From positions 35,528 to 99,527 of the forward strand of contig SVEC01000009.1 in the NCBI GenBank assembly GCA_015057555.1: a stretch of 64,000 nucleotides of DNA, written 5' to 3'. This DNA comes from Lachnospiraceae bacterium (lineage in GTDB: Bacteria > Bacillota > Clostridia > Lachnospirales > Lachnospiraceae). The notes under the pieces are model-generated. The model did not search any database, had not been told where the DNA came from, and saw only the letters and a program-made list of their open reading frames with translations. The position numbers were made by a program, and so were the translations under genes. Below, piece after piece: positions 1-7,850 of this stretch. Each line of letters starts with the position of its first letter. Position 1 is the first letter of the stretch.

Positions 1-2
1 GA

Positions 3-857
3 AAAGATAATATAATAAGGGCAGTGGAGCGGTATAGAGATATAATTATGCTTTGGAATAATAGTGTGTATTTTGTTTTATTGGCTACTGAAATACAGGA
101 CAAGGTGCATTACGCTATGCCGGTTAGGAAGATGTTATATGACAGTTTGACATATACAGAGCAGATGAGAGAGTTATGGCAAAGCTTGCCTGAAGATGCT
201 CCAGAGAAACAGATTGGTTCTAAAGAGTTTTTCTCCAGATTTAGAAAAGAAGATAAGCTTCATCCAGTCATTACAATAGTATTTTATTATGGTGATGACT
301 GGGATGGCAGTGTCGACCTGTATGATATGTTTGGATTTGATGAAGAAATATTGTCTGATGAAAATATTGATATTATGAAGAAATATATTTCCAATTACAG
401 CATTAATTTATTTAATCCACAAAAGATAGAAGATACTTCTGTATTTAAAACGGATTTACAAATAATATTCGATATGCTAAAATATAAGAGTGATAAGAAA
501 GCGTTAGTAAAATATACTCAGGATAATAGAAAATATTTTTCTAGTGTTGATTATGAGACAGCACAAGCTATCAAAGCATTGATAGGTTCGGGAGTTAGGC
601 TGGAAGATAAATTGAATTCTAAGGAAAAGGAGGGGAATGACGTGTGTAAGGCACTAGAGGATTTGTATGATGATGGAGTAGCGGAAGGTATAGGGATAGG
701 CAGAGAAGAAGGCAGAGAAGAAGGCAGAGAAGAAGGCAGAGAAGAAGGTAGGATATTAACGTATTCCGAGTTTGGTTTATCCCCTGAAGAGATAGCTAGT
801 AAGGTGGGTAAAAACGTAGAATTTGTAAATGAGGTTTTAGGTTTACAATTAGCATAA
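3..857 (+). CDS. Rpn-family PD-(D/E)XK nuclease / putative transposase, 5'-truncated by the window
   Basis: The frame is open from base 3, so the true start and the first catalytic Asp lie upstream of the window. A GTG at 24 is in frame but is internal to the family. The visible part carries the family pattern in which a TEIQ (E-x-Q) element is followed by HYAMPVRKMLYDSLTYTEQM. This is typical of the recombination-promoting nuclease (Rpn, DUF4351-like) proteins that are abundant in Lachnospiraceae. The C-terminus holds four REEG repeats and then a short helical tail, also typical. Known members promote RecA-independent recombination through DNA cleavage; activity here is inferred. Family assignment is good, and completeness cannot be judged. 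Confidence 0.8.
   Translation, partial: KDNIIRAVERYRDIIMLWNNSVYFVLLATEIQDKVHYAMPVRKMLYDSLTYTEQMRELWQSLPEDAPEKQIGSKEFFSRFRKEDKLHPVITIVFYYGDDWDGSVDLYDMFGFDEEILSDENIDIMKKYISNYSINLFNPQKIEDTSVFKTDLQIIFDMLKYKSDKKALVKYTQDNRKYFSSVDYETAQAIKALIGSGVRLEDKLNSKEKEGNDVCKALEDLYDDGVAEGIGIGREEGREEGREEGREEGRILTYSEFGLSPEEIASKVGKNVEFVNEVLGLQLA
699..746 (+). repeat. 4 x 12-bp tandem repeat coding for REEG
   Basis: Four perfect copies of GGCAGAGAAGAA lie in tandem inside the Rpn-family gene and encode a charged Arg-Glu-Glu-Gly linker. A fifth unit begins but diverges (GGTAGGATA). In-frame 12-bp repeats of this kind expand and contract by slippage without breaking the frame. Similar EEG-rich linkers are common in this protein family. 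Confidence 0.9.
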
Positions 858-955
858 AAAATGTTTGTGTAATATATATTCCCCCTTGAATTACCTTCTT
901 TACTATAGTAAAATTTTAGTATCACTTATGATGATTTAAGGAGGTAATTTACGTT

Positions 956-1324
956 ATGGGAAAGTTTGTTATCAAGAAGACTAACACAGGGGTTAAGTTT
1001 GATCTTAAGGCTACAAATGGACAGGTTATTGCAACATCAGAGGTTTATAATTCTATGGACGCTTGTAAGAATGGTATCGCAAGTGTAGCCAAGAATGCAC
1101 CTGTTGCAGCAGTTGAGGACCAGACAGTTGAAGGCTTTGCAACTGAGAAGAATCCTAAGTTCGAGATTTACAAGGATAAGGCTGATGAGTTTAGATTCAG
1201 ACTTAAGGCAACTAACGGCCAGGTTATCGCTGTTAGTGAAGGTTACACAACCCATGCTAACTGTGTAAATGGTGTTGAGTCAGTTAAGAAGAATGCAGTG
1301 GATGCAGAGACAGTAGAAGAGTAG
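956..1324 (+). CDS. YegP-like protein with two DUF1508 repeats
   Basis: This is a 122-residue protein made of two copies of the DUF1508 (YegP) beta-rich module, about residues 2-50 and 67-115. Each contains the signature K-A-T-N-G-Q-V-I-A followed by S-E-x-Y. The start at 956 is preceded by AAGGAGG (941-947). DUF1508 proteins are small, soluble and of unknown biochemical role; double-repeat forms are widespread. The gene stands alone, with its own terminator directly downstream, so it looks monocistronic. Codon choice is strongly biased toward a few codons (AAG, GTT, GCA), as in highly expressed genes of this window. Confidence 0.88.
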   Translation: MGKFVIKKTNTGVKFDLKATNGQVIATSEVYNSMDACKNGIASVAKNAPVAAVEDQTVEGFATEKNPKFEIYKDKADEFRFRLKATNGQVIAVSEGYTTHANCVNGVESVKKNAVDAETVEE

Positions 1325-1338
1325 AGTGCTACATATAG

Positions 1339-1368
1339 GGCGTGACTGAAAAAGGTCACGCCTTTTTT
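1339..1368 (+). terminator. Rho-independent terminator after the DUF1508 gene
   Basis: The arms GGCGTGAC (1339-1346) and GTCACGCC (1355-1362) form a perfect 8-bp stem with an 8-nt loop, followed at once by TTTTTT. Confidence 0.92.
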
Positions 1369-1504
1369 GATGGTAAAATATACATTACATCCCCTATCAT
1401 CGCAAATTTTATATTGTTACTTTCCCTATTTATTGGTATTATCATTATAGTGGGTTACTTTGTGTTACAGGCACCCACCACAACATATTTTTCGGGGGAA
1501 AGCT

Positions 1505-2683
1505 ATGTACAGATATATGGACCAAGAGGAAATAGATATCAGACAGATGGATAATCTTAAAATGCTTCATCTGTATCAGCTAGGTGGCAGTGATGCCGTA
1601 GCTGCTTATTATGGTGATAACCAGCAGATAAATCTGTGTGCCATGGATAAGCATTATAATCTTTTGATGGAAAGGGTGCTCACCCTTTATTCCCAATGTG
1701 AAGATAAGAATTCAATAATTGTGGATGGTGATGCTAAGGCTCTTTTAGAAGTAGCAGTGGCAAGAGGTGATAATTACACCACCTTCTTTAATCGAGTGGG
1801 CAAGAGATACAAGGATATGGAGGCCTTAGACGCTCCTAGATTCGCCGCAGAGGGAGTTATGAGAGAGTCTATGATTCCTATGCTTCAGTATTATCTCAAG
1901 CAGATTTATCATCTCTACAGCATTGACATAGATTTTGAGAGAAATACCAGAGGCTGGCACAGAAGCTGTGTGCTTAAGCTGAAGAAGGGTACTGATACCT
2001 TGCTTCTTCCGGTAAAGATGGATTTTCTAGAGGCGAATACCTGCACTGCTCAGATAGGTAATTTTTTGCAGGATATGTACACCATAGAATTTCAGGTGAC
2101 CTATGCTGACAACAGGCAGCTTATAGTCTTTGAATCCAAGGATATGGGACTGGTTGGAGAGCATAGAATTGATATAAATGATAATAAGGTTAAGTCCGTA
2201 ACCACCATTAGTGTAAATGGTAAGACAATTTACTATATGGATGAGGAACTACCACATATTGATATTGGTGCTGAGGGTGCAGAGTTTAAAAACCTTCCTA
2301 AGCACGCAGATATAGATGTGGCTAATAGCACAGTTTACCAGCTCCCTTGGGGCGGATATATTGTAATTAGATTAGTTGAGGATGCTAATGCAAATGCTAA
2401 GCGAACTGACATAGATACAATTTTTATCGAGGGAAATGATACTAAGGTAGCCATAAGACATTACTCCTACGGTTTAGTGGAGAATCTTAAGGATGGTCTT
2501 AAACTAAGAACTGACGGCGCGTTTATGCGTAAGCTTTATTATGGAGATAAGCACGGCGAGATAGAAACCTTGTTTATGCCAGTGGGATATTACTCGGGCT
2601 GGGATTACAAGGAATATCTTGAGAATAAATATTTTTACGAGAATTCAACCAATAATACAGACAATATGGAGGATACAAAATAA
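1505..2683 (+). CDS. Unrecognised protein, first gene of the AAA+/TelA operon
   Basis: I do not recognise this 392-residue protein. The start at 1505 is chosen because GGGGGAA (about 1494-1500) sits just upstream; an in-frame ATG at 1460 lacks such a site. It has no signal peptide or membrane segment and appears soluble with mixed alpha/beta composition. The N-terminal ~150 residues look helical, and the later part looks beta-rich (for example, a stretch with L-P-W-G-G-Y-I-V-I-R). The stop codon overlaps the ATG of the AAA+ gene (TAATG), so the two are translationally coupled. By position it is a partner of the AAA+ ATPase, possibly an adaptor or substrate-recognition subunit. That role is an inference. 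Confidence 0.75.
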   Translation: MYRYMDQEEIDIRQMDNLKMLHLYQLGGSDAVAAYYGDNQQINLCAMDKHYNLLMERVLTLYSQCEDKNSIIVDGDAKALLEVAVARGDNYTTFFNRVGKRYKDMEALDAPRFAAEGVMRESMIPMLQYYLKQIYHLYSIDIDFERNTRGWHRSCVLKLKKGTDTLLLPVKMDFLEANTCTAQIGNFLQDMYTIEFQVTYADNRQLIVFESKDMGLVGEHRIDINDNKVKSVTTISVNGKTIYYMDEELPHIDIGAEGAEFKNLPKHADIDVANSTVYQLPWGGYIVIRLVEDANANAKRTDIDTIFIEGNDTKVAIRHYSYGLVENLKDGLKLRTDGAFMRKLYYGDKHGEIETLFMPVGYYSGWDYKEYLENKYFYENSTNNTDNMEDTK

Positions 2684-4965
2684 TGGGGTTATTTGATAAA
2701 AAGGAAACTGATAATAAGGTACATATTAAGCGTGTGGAGAAGATTGTAAGTAGTATAAATGATGACTATACCTATAATCTTACACAGTCCATAGATAGAG
2801 CGTTTATTACATATTGTAAGGAAATTTGTAAGAACCCTGGCTCTGCTAAGATTCAGCCCTTTGAGCTTTGTGCGGAGGTTATTGATGTTATTACCAGCAA
2901 CAAGAATGATTTTGCTTCCACCGCTTATCTTGCTGCATTGAGAAGAGCAGAGGAGATTTACTTTAGGATATTCCCTTATGGTGAGAATACTCCAGATTTT
3001 GAGCTTAATGCATATGTTTTTGTAAGCTTATTTAAACCAAATGGCCTTATCGGCAAGAATATTTTTAATACTACTCTTTATTCTACATTTAAGAATAAGG
3101 ACAATTTTGTAGAGTTTATGGACACTATCAAGAATGATGCTAAGTGCCCAGAGTGTCTCCATGATATTATCCAGTATGGTCTTTCGGTTAGAGCATTTTT
3201 CATAGATGATGAGACCTATACTGCAAATATGAAGGACGTGGGTCAAAAGATTCTCCGTGCCGGTGATAGAAAGGCAGTTATGGCACAGGAGTCAAAGCGT
3301 GTAGAGCATATGGCTGGTATCTACGACATAGATGAGGCTGATGTGGCAAAGACTGATCAGCAGCTTACCAAGGCAAATGCTATGCTTTCTGAGACTGTTG
3401 GAATATTAGAGCAGGCTGACGCTAAGACCGCTCAGCTTAGCCGAGTTATGAAGGATACTACAGAGGCTATTACAGAGATTAGTAAGAGAGAGACAAACCT
3501 TATATCCATGAAGGCTGCTACTGCCAAGGAGGATATGAATGCTGCGTATAATAGCTTCCTAGAGGAGCAAAAGCAGGAGGTTATCATTCAGAAGGATGTG
3601 CTTCTAGGACAGATTTTCAGTGAGGCAGAGTCTAAGCTCAATGAGCTTAGAACCATGGCTAGAGCCATTACAACTGCAGCTAATTCAGAGCTTCTTCGTA
3701 TCAATACTGAGGCATCAAGCGCCATGGATAAGATTAATAATATGGTGGCAAATGATAAGGACATCGAGAAGATTCTCTCCAAGGCAGACGAGAACAAGGA
3801 GCTTTATGAGAAGCTTGCAAAGCTGGAGCTTCTCAATAATCAGAATATTGAGGCTATAACTAAGAGTGTAGAGGCTCAGACAGCAGCTATGAATTTAGGT
3901 GGTGATAGTGGGACCACTACTGCTCCAAATCAGGGGGCTATAGTAGTTTCTGATCCTGTTCAGGCAGTGCAGATGATGAACAACTCACAGTTTGCCTCGG
4001 CTGGACTCCCACCTATGGAGGTGGCTCCTACAGCTATACCTGAGGTTAACCCACTTCTTGATACTAACATTCCATTTGAGACAAGATACAAGATGGTTAT
4101 GGATGAGAAGCAGAGAAGAATAGCTAAGGGAGAGCATTTCCATAAGATGTTTGATGATGTAGTTACAGTGCTTATGGAGGATGCAAATCCATATATGATT
4201 GGACCTTCAGGCTGTGGTAAGACATTTATGGTTAAGCAGATAGCGTCTATTCTTAACCTTGATTTTATAGATATAGGATACATCAATGAGGAGTACGATA
4301 TCTTAGGCTTCCAGACTGCAACAGGTGCTTACAGTACCCCTAACTTCTACCGTTGCTACAAGTACGGTAAGATTGCATTCTGCGATGAGCTTGATAATGG
4401 TAATAGTAGAGCTACAGTTAAGCTTAATTCCTTCTTGTCAAATGGCAAGGATGCAAGCTACAGCTTCCCACATGGTGAGAATGTTAAGAGACATCAAAAC
4501 TTCCGTATCATAGCTGCAGGTAACACTGCTGGAAATGGTGCTGATGCAAACTACAACACCAGAGAGAAAATCGAGGAGTCGGTTCAGCAGAGATTTACTC
4601 CAGTATATGTAGGCTATGATAACTATGTAGAGGAGAAGATTCTTGGAGATTACAAGGATTGGTATCAGTTCTGTGTAATATTTAGACTTGCTACAGATGC
4701 CTGGGGCAATCAGAATGACTGTGCTGCACCTGGTATTCTTACAACCAGAGATACAGCTAGAATCAGAAGATATCTTGACAATAAGAGTCTTGATATGGAC
4801 AAGATTTTGGATTTCGAATTCATACAGACAAAGGATATGGAGTATCTTGCCTTCCTTGTTAATCATATGGGTGGTAGTGTTGCCTCCTATCCAGGAGCAG
4901 GAGAAATTTATAATATGTTCGCAGCAAAGGTTAATGACCTTAGACAGAAAGGCGGAATAAGATAG
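2683..4965 (+). CDS. MoxR/dynein-type AAA+ ATPase (AAA_5) with long coiled-coil N-terminal half
   Basis: This is a 760-residue protein. Residues ~1-200 form an unrecognised helical domain. Residues ~220-400 are heptad-rich and Ala/Glu/Lys/Gln-rich, strongly suggesting coiled coil. A low-complexity linker (~400-455) leads to the AAA+ module. Walker A is GPSGCGKT at residues 507-514, Walker B is IAFCDELD near 564, and sensor 1 is IIAAGNTAG near 609. A conserved Arg region (ESVQQRF) follows. This is the AAA_5/MoxR-like clade, whose members act as chaperones remodelling partner complexes, often with vWA proteins. It is coupled by TAATG to the upstream gene, and the next ORF starts 1 bp after its stop. 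The fused coiled coil is unusual for a MoxR protein, which is normally ~300-350 residues. Confidence 0.85.
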   Translation: MGLFDKKETDNKVHIKRVEKIVSSINDDYTYNLTQSIDRAFITYCKEICKNPGSAKIQPFELCAEVIDVITSNKNDFASTAYLAALRRAEEIYFRIFPYGENTPDFELNAYVFVSLFKPNGLIGKNIFNTTLYSTFKNKDNFVEFMDTIKNDAKCPECLHDIIQYGLSVRAFFIDDETYTANMKDVGQKILRAGDRKAVMAQESKRVEHMAGIYDIDEADVAKTDQQLTKANAMLSETVGILEQADAKTAQLSRVMKDTTEAITEISKRETNLISMKAATAKEDMNAAYNSFLEEQKQEVIIQKDVLLGQIFSEAESKLNELRTMARAITTAANSELLRINTEASSAMDKINNMVANDKDIEKILSKADENKELYEKLAKLELLNNQNIEAITKSVEAQTAAMNLGGDSGTTTAPNQGAIVVSDPVQAVQMMNNSQFASAGLPPMEVAPTAIPEVNPLLDTNIPFETRYKMVMDEKQRRIAKGEHFHKMFDDVVTVLMEDANPYMIGPSGCGKTFMVKQIASILNLDFIDIGYINEEYDILGFQTATGAYSTPNFYRCYKYGKIAFCDELDNGNSRATVKLNSFLSNGKDASYSFPHGENVKRHQNFRIIAAGNTAGNGADANYNTREKIEESVQQRFTPVYVGYDNYVEEKILGDYKDWYQFCVIFRLATDAWGNQNDCAAPGILTTRDTARIRRYLDNKSLDMDKILDFEFIQTKDMEYLAFLVNHMGGSVASYPGAGEIYNMFAAKVNDLRQKGGIR

Positions 4966-4966
4966 T

Positions 4967-5896
4967 ATGGAGATAAGCTACGGATTAAATCCTGATTCTT
5001 GTCAGCATCTACATATTGAGCCTAGGGGAAATATGAACGTGTTTCGAGCAAACTTTAAGTCCTTAAGCCAGTTGCATTTATTTCTAAATGCAAATCCTAC
5101 AGTTAATACTAACATTTTCTATACTCAGAAAAGTATTAATTCCTCTGCCAAATTTGCAGGGGAGCCACTGGACGTGGCTATAGGGTATTGCGTAGGTGGC
5201 TACGAGAAGGATTTCTCTATGTTTGTGAAGCTTAAGAAGGATATAGACAGGGTTAATATCCGCCACGTTCACAGTAGAAAGGTTAGACCTTCCGTGGTGG
5301 GCTCTAGACCAAATGTGCCAGCCTACGTGGCAGGTGCCCCTAAGTCCATGTATCGTATGGACAGAGTCAGGGAGAAAAAGTTCATAACTATATATATAAA
5401 TCTAGCTTATGCCAATGACACCTCAGAGGACCAGATTAGAAACAGGGGAATTCTCACCCTTAATCTAATCAAGATTTTAGAGAACAATGATTACGGTGTG
5501 AATCTTAAGGTTTTTGAAACCTGCATGGTGGGTAGAGAGGTGTTCGCTGCAACCATCGGTATCAGCAGGCCGGGAGAACTTCTTAATGTAAAGAAGTGCT
5601 ATTATCCACTGTGTGGCAAGGAGTTCCTAAGACGTGTTATGTGCCGTATTAAGGAATCTATGCCATTTAAGGAAAACTGGCACATGAGTTACGGACAGTT
5701 GCTTAGTGATAAGCACAGCAGAATTATTATGGATATACCAGAGGACGCCATAGTTATAGGCTCACCAGCTGAGATGGGCATTTTGGGCGCCGATATATAT
5801 GAGGACGCAGATAGATTTTTGGAGAAGCTAAATCTTAACAAGGAGATAGTTGTGCCAAGCTACGTGAAGGAATCAAAGGAGGAAGAGACTAGATAA
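4967..5896 (+). CDS. Unrecognised protein, possible degenerate vWA-like partner of the AAA+ ATPase
   Basis: This 309-residue protein starts 1 bp after the AAA+ stop and ends overlapping the TelA start (TAATG). Residues ~138-230 (KKFITIYINLAY..., then RNRGILTLNLIKILE, then GVNLKVFETC) have the alternating strand/helix pattern of a von Willebrand A fold. The canonical DxSxS metal site is not evident; N145-x-A-Y-A-N-D occupies its place. MoxR-type ATPases are commonly encoded beside vWA proteins, so a degenerate vWA domain is a reasonable hypothesis from context and pattern, not a demonstrated match. There is no signal peptide or membrane segment. Confidence 0.6.
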   Translation: MEISYGLNPDSCQHLHIEPRGNMNVFRANFKSLSQLHLFLNANPTVNTNIFYTQKSINSSAKFAGEPLDVAIGYCVGGYEKDFSMFVKLKKDIDRVNIRHVHSRKVRPSVVGSRPNVPAYVAGAPKSMYRMDRVREKKFITIYINLAYANDTSEDQIRNRGILTLNLIKILENNDYGVNLKVFETCMVGREVFAATIGISRPGELLNVKKCYYPLCGKEFLRRVMCRIKESMPFKENWHMSYGQLLSDKHSRIIMDIPEDAIVIGSPAEMGILGADIYEDADRFLEKLNLNKEIVVPSYVKESKEEETR

Positions 5897-6948
5897 TGAG
5901 TGATACATTGATGAGCTATGATATGCTCCAAACAATTGCAAATAATCCTGAGATTAATCTTACAGAGGAAGAATTAAGAGAGGTAGAGAACCAGGTTAAG
6001 GCTATAGATTTGACAGATTCTACAGCTATTATTGAGTACGGTTCAGATATCCAGAAGAAGCTTTCAGAGCTTTCCGGAACTATGCTTTCTAACCTTAATG
6101 CACAGGATATAGATGATATAGGCGAGGTGCTAAATACTACTGTGGGATATCTTAGAGATATTGAGGAGGAGAAGGGAAAGTTCTCCCTTTTCAAGAAGGC
6201 TAAGGAGATGTCTGTAAGGGAAAAGTACAGAGAAGCTGAGAAGAACATTGATAAGGTTTCCGGTACCCTGCAGCAGCACCAGATTCAGCTTATGAAGGAT
6301 TGTGCTATGCTAGACCAGATGTACCATATGAATACAGTGTATTTTAGAGATTTAAATGTAAAGATTGCGGCTGGTAAGAGAAAGCTTGATGACTGCAAGC
6401 ACCTTGAGCTTCCAGCCCTTGAGAAGAAGGCTATCGAAACTGGTTTAGCTCAGGACTCTCAGGCGGTTACTGATATGAAGAATCAGATGGATAGATTGGA
6501 GAAGAAGATATACGAGCTGGAGCTTACCAGAACTATTTCTCTTCAGTCTGCGCCACAGATAAGACTTATCCAGTCTAATCAGGCAACTATGGCTGAGAAG
6601 ATTCAGTCCACATTACTTAACACTATTCCTCTTTGGAAGAACCAGGTGGTGCTTGCCCTTGGTATGGAGCACACTAGACAGGCAGTTAAGGCGGAGAAGG
6701 AAATCAATGATATGACTAACAAGCTTCTTCTTAAGAATGCGGAGACCCTTAAGCTTGCCTCTGTTGAAACTATGCAGGCTGCAAATCGTGGTTTCGTAGA
6801 TGTGGCAACTCTTGATGCGACTAACAAGCTCCTCATCGAGAGCTTAGATGAGGTTGCAAGAATTCAGGCAGAGGGTCGTGATAGCAGAAGCGCAGCAGAG
6901 CTTGAGCTTGTTAGAATTGACGAAGAGATGAAGAATAGATTGATGTAG
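5896..6948 (+). CDS. telA: TelA/KlaA-family protein (toxic anion resistance)
   Basis: This 350-residue, almost entirely helical cytosolic protein matches the TelA (PF05816) family in length and sequence. It has a D-x-x-D-I-G-E-V-L-N segment and the family core around KIQSTLLNTIPLWKNQVVLAL, followed by the VKAEKEINDMTN...LLLKNAETL helix. TelA proteins were named for tellurite resistance, but their biochemical role is unsettled. They recur in Ter-associated stress clusters and beside ATPases. It is the last gene of the four-gene operon, its start overlaps the previous stop, and a new promoter begins just downstream. Confidence 0.85.
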   Translation: MSDTLMSYDMLQTIANNPEINLTEEELREVENQVKAIDLTDSTAIIEYGSDIQKKLSELSGTMLSNLNAQDIDDIGEVLNTTVGYLRDIEEEKGKFSLFKKAKEMSVREKYREAEKNIDKVSGTLQQHQIQLMKDCAMLDQMYHMNTVYFRDLNVKIAAGKRKLDDCKHLELPALEKKAIETGLAQDSQAVTDMKNQMDRLEKKIYELELTRTISLQSAPQIRLIQSNQATMAEKIQSTLLNTIPLWKNQVVLALGMEHTRQAVKAEKEINDMTNKLLLKNAETLKLASVETMQAANRGFVDVATLDATNKLLIESLDEVARIQAEGRDSRSAAELELVRIDEEMKNRLM

Positions 6949-6971
6949 TTTTTTATCGACAATCTTTTTTC

Positions 6972-7000
6972 TTGACACAAAAGTGTCATAGTGGTATAAC
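6972..7000 (+). promoter_or_regulatory. Sigma-A promoter for the Trp T-box transcript, with palindromic spacer
   Basis: TTGACA (6972-6977), a 17-bp spacer and TATAAC (6995-7000) make a near-consensus promoter, predicting transcription start near 7007, just ahead of the T-box leader. TGACAC-aaaa-GTGTCA (6973-6988) is a perfect inverted repeat covering the -35 element and spacer, so it could also be an operator or serve as a weak end to the telA transcript. Confidence 0.75.
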
Positions 7001-7011
7001 AAGTGCATATA

Positions 7012-7340
7012 ATTAAATATATCTACACCGTTGACGCGGAGATAACGTTAATTATGCTTCTACAGAGAGCCTGGGTAGCTGAGAGCCGGGTGAAAAACAG
7101 ATTAGCAAATGGACCGCTGAGGGCGCAGTCAAATGTGTTTTGAGTATGGTAGGTAGCTCGCTAAGAGCTATGGCTATATAATAGATACAGAGTATTCTGC
7201 GACGTGAGGGCATACGTCAGTTGCCAGAGATATGATAGTATCTTGCTAAGAGCGTGAGTACACGAATCAAGGTGGCACCGCGGATAGATTAGAATTTATT
7301 CGTCCTTGACAGATGTTAGAAGTCTGTCAAGGACTTTCTT
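7012..7340 (+). ncRNA. T-box leader, tryptophan-specific (UGG specifier)
   Basis: The leader shows the diagnostic T-box sequence AAGGTGGCACCGCGG at 7269-7283, immediately before a terminator hairpin (GTCCTTGACAGA 7302-7313 with TCTGTCAAGGAC 7323-7334, then TTTCTTT). Upstream lies a Stem I region with the GA-rich opening and a specifier loop in which TGG (7110-7112) is followed by A, as expected. Uncharged tRNA-Trp would pair with the specifier and the T-box bulge to favour the antiterminator. The downstream TrpB paralogue and transporter support the Trp reading. The specifier position is assigned by eye; the T-box and terminator are certain. Confidence 0.93.
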
Positions 7341-7373
7341 TATGTGTTGGCATAGCTTGTCGCAAGTCCTTGT

Positions 7374-7659
7374 GGGTAGTAGAGTTAGGGAATCCAGTGC
7401 CACTACCCACGGGAGATAAAAAAGTAAGTTGGTTTGGGTAGTAGAACTAGAAAATTAAATGTTACTACCCACGGAAGATAGAAAAAGTGAGCTGGTTTGG
7501 GTAGTAGAGCTAGGGAATCCAGTGCTACTACCCACGGGAGATAAAAAAGTAAGTTGGTTTGGGTAGTAGAACTAGAAAATTAAGAGCTACTACCCAAGGA
7601 ATATAAAAAAACAAGCATGTATGGGTAGTAGAGACAAGAAACTAGGCGTTACTACCCAG
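7374..7659 (+). repeat. Array of five 62-63-bp palindromic hairpin units in the trp leader
   Basis: Units begin at 7374, 7436, 7499, 7561 and 7623. Each carries GGGTAGTAG, an 18-21-nt loop and the complementary (C/T)TACTACCC or CACTACCC arm. A ~26-nt A-rich linker (GGGAGATAAAAAAGTAAG then TTGGTTT in the best units) follows. Units 1 and 3 are nearly identical and units 2 and 4 resemble each other, an A-B-A-B-C order that suggests duplication of a two-unit block. The array lies after the T-box terminator and before the TrpB paralogue, so it is transcribed only on readthrough. No coding potential is apparent. Confidence 0.9.
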
Positions 7660-7687
7660 TAGCAATGATAGAACAGGAGGTGTTGCT

Positions 7688-7798
7688 ATGGGATTAACAG
7701 GAATAATACAAAAGGAACTGTCTAAACGATGGCGTAGCACACATAGGAACCGGATAAATAATGATGAAATATCAACTAGAATATTAATTAATAACTAA
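7688..7798 (+). CDS. Possible 36-residue small protein or leader peptide upstream of the TrpB paralogue
   Basis: An ATG at 7688 is preceded by a consensus AGGAGG (7676-7681) at good spacing and opens a 36-codon frame ending at 7798. The peptide (MGLTGIIQKELSKRWRST..., basic, with one Trp codon) matches nothing I recognise. It lies between the hairpin array and the TrpB paralogue, inside the T-box-controlled transcript. The strong ribosome binding site argues for translation. A single Trp codon with no following terminator argues against classical trp attenuation. It could be a small protein, a regulatory uORF, or the remnant of a larger gene. Confidence 0.4.
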   Translation: MGLTGIIQKELSKRWRSTHRNRINNDEISTRILINN

Positions 7799-7850
7799 AT
7801 TATTATTAGCAATAATACAAAAACAATAAACATATATGGAGGACAAAACT

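Noticed and set aside
551..925. Minus-strand frame opposite the Rpn gene
   Set aside because: Its repeated SLPS residues are only the antisense of the REEG repeats; no start signals.
1342..1554. Open frame of 70 codons with a hydrophobic stretch between the DUF1508 terminator and the first operon gene
   Set aside because: It begins inside the terminator loop, has no ribosome binding site, and overlaps the well-started gene at 1505.
7374..7659. Possible CRISPR array
   Set aside because: Units are palindromic, the 'spacers' are themselves conserved between units, and there is no repeat/spacer alternation of 25-40 bp.
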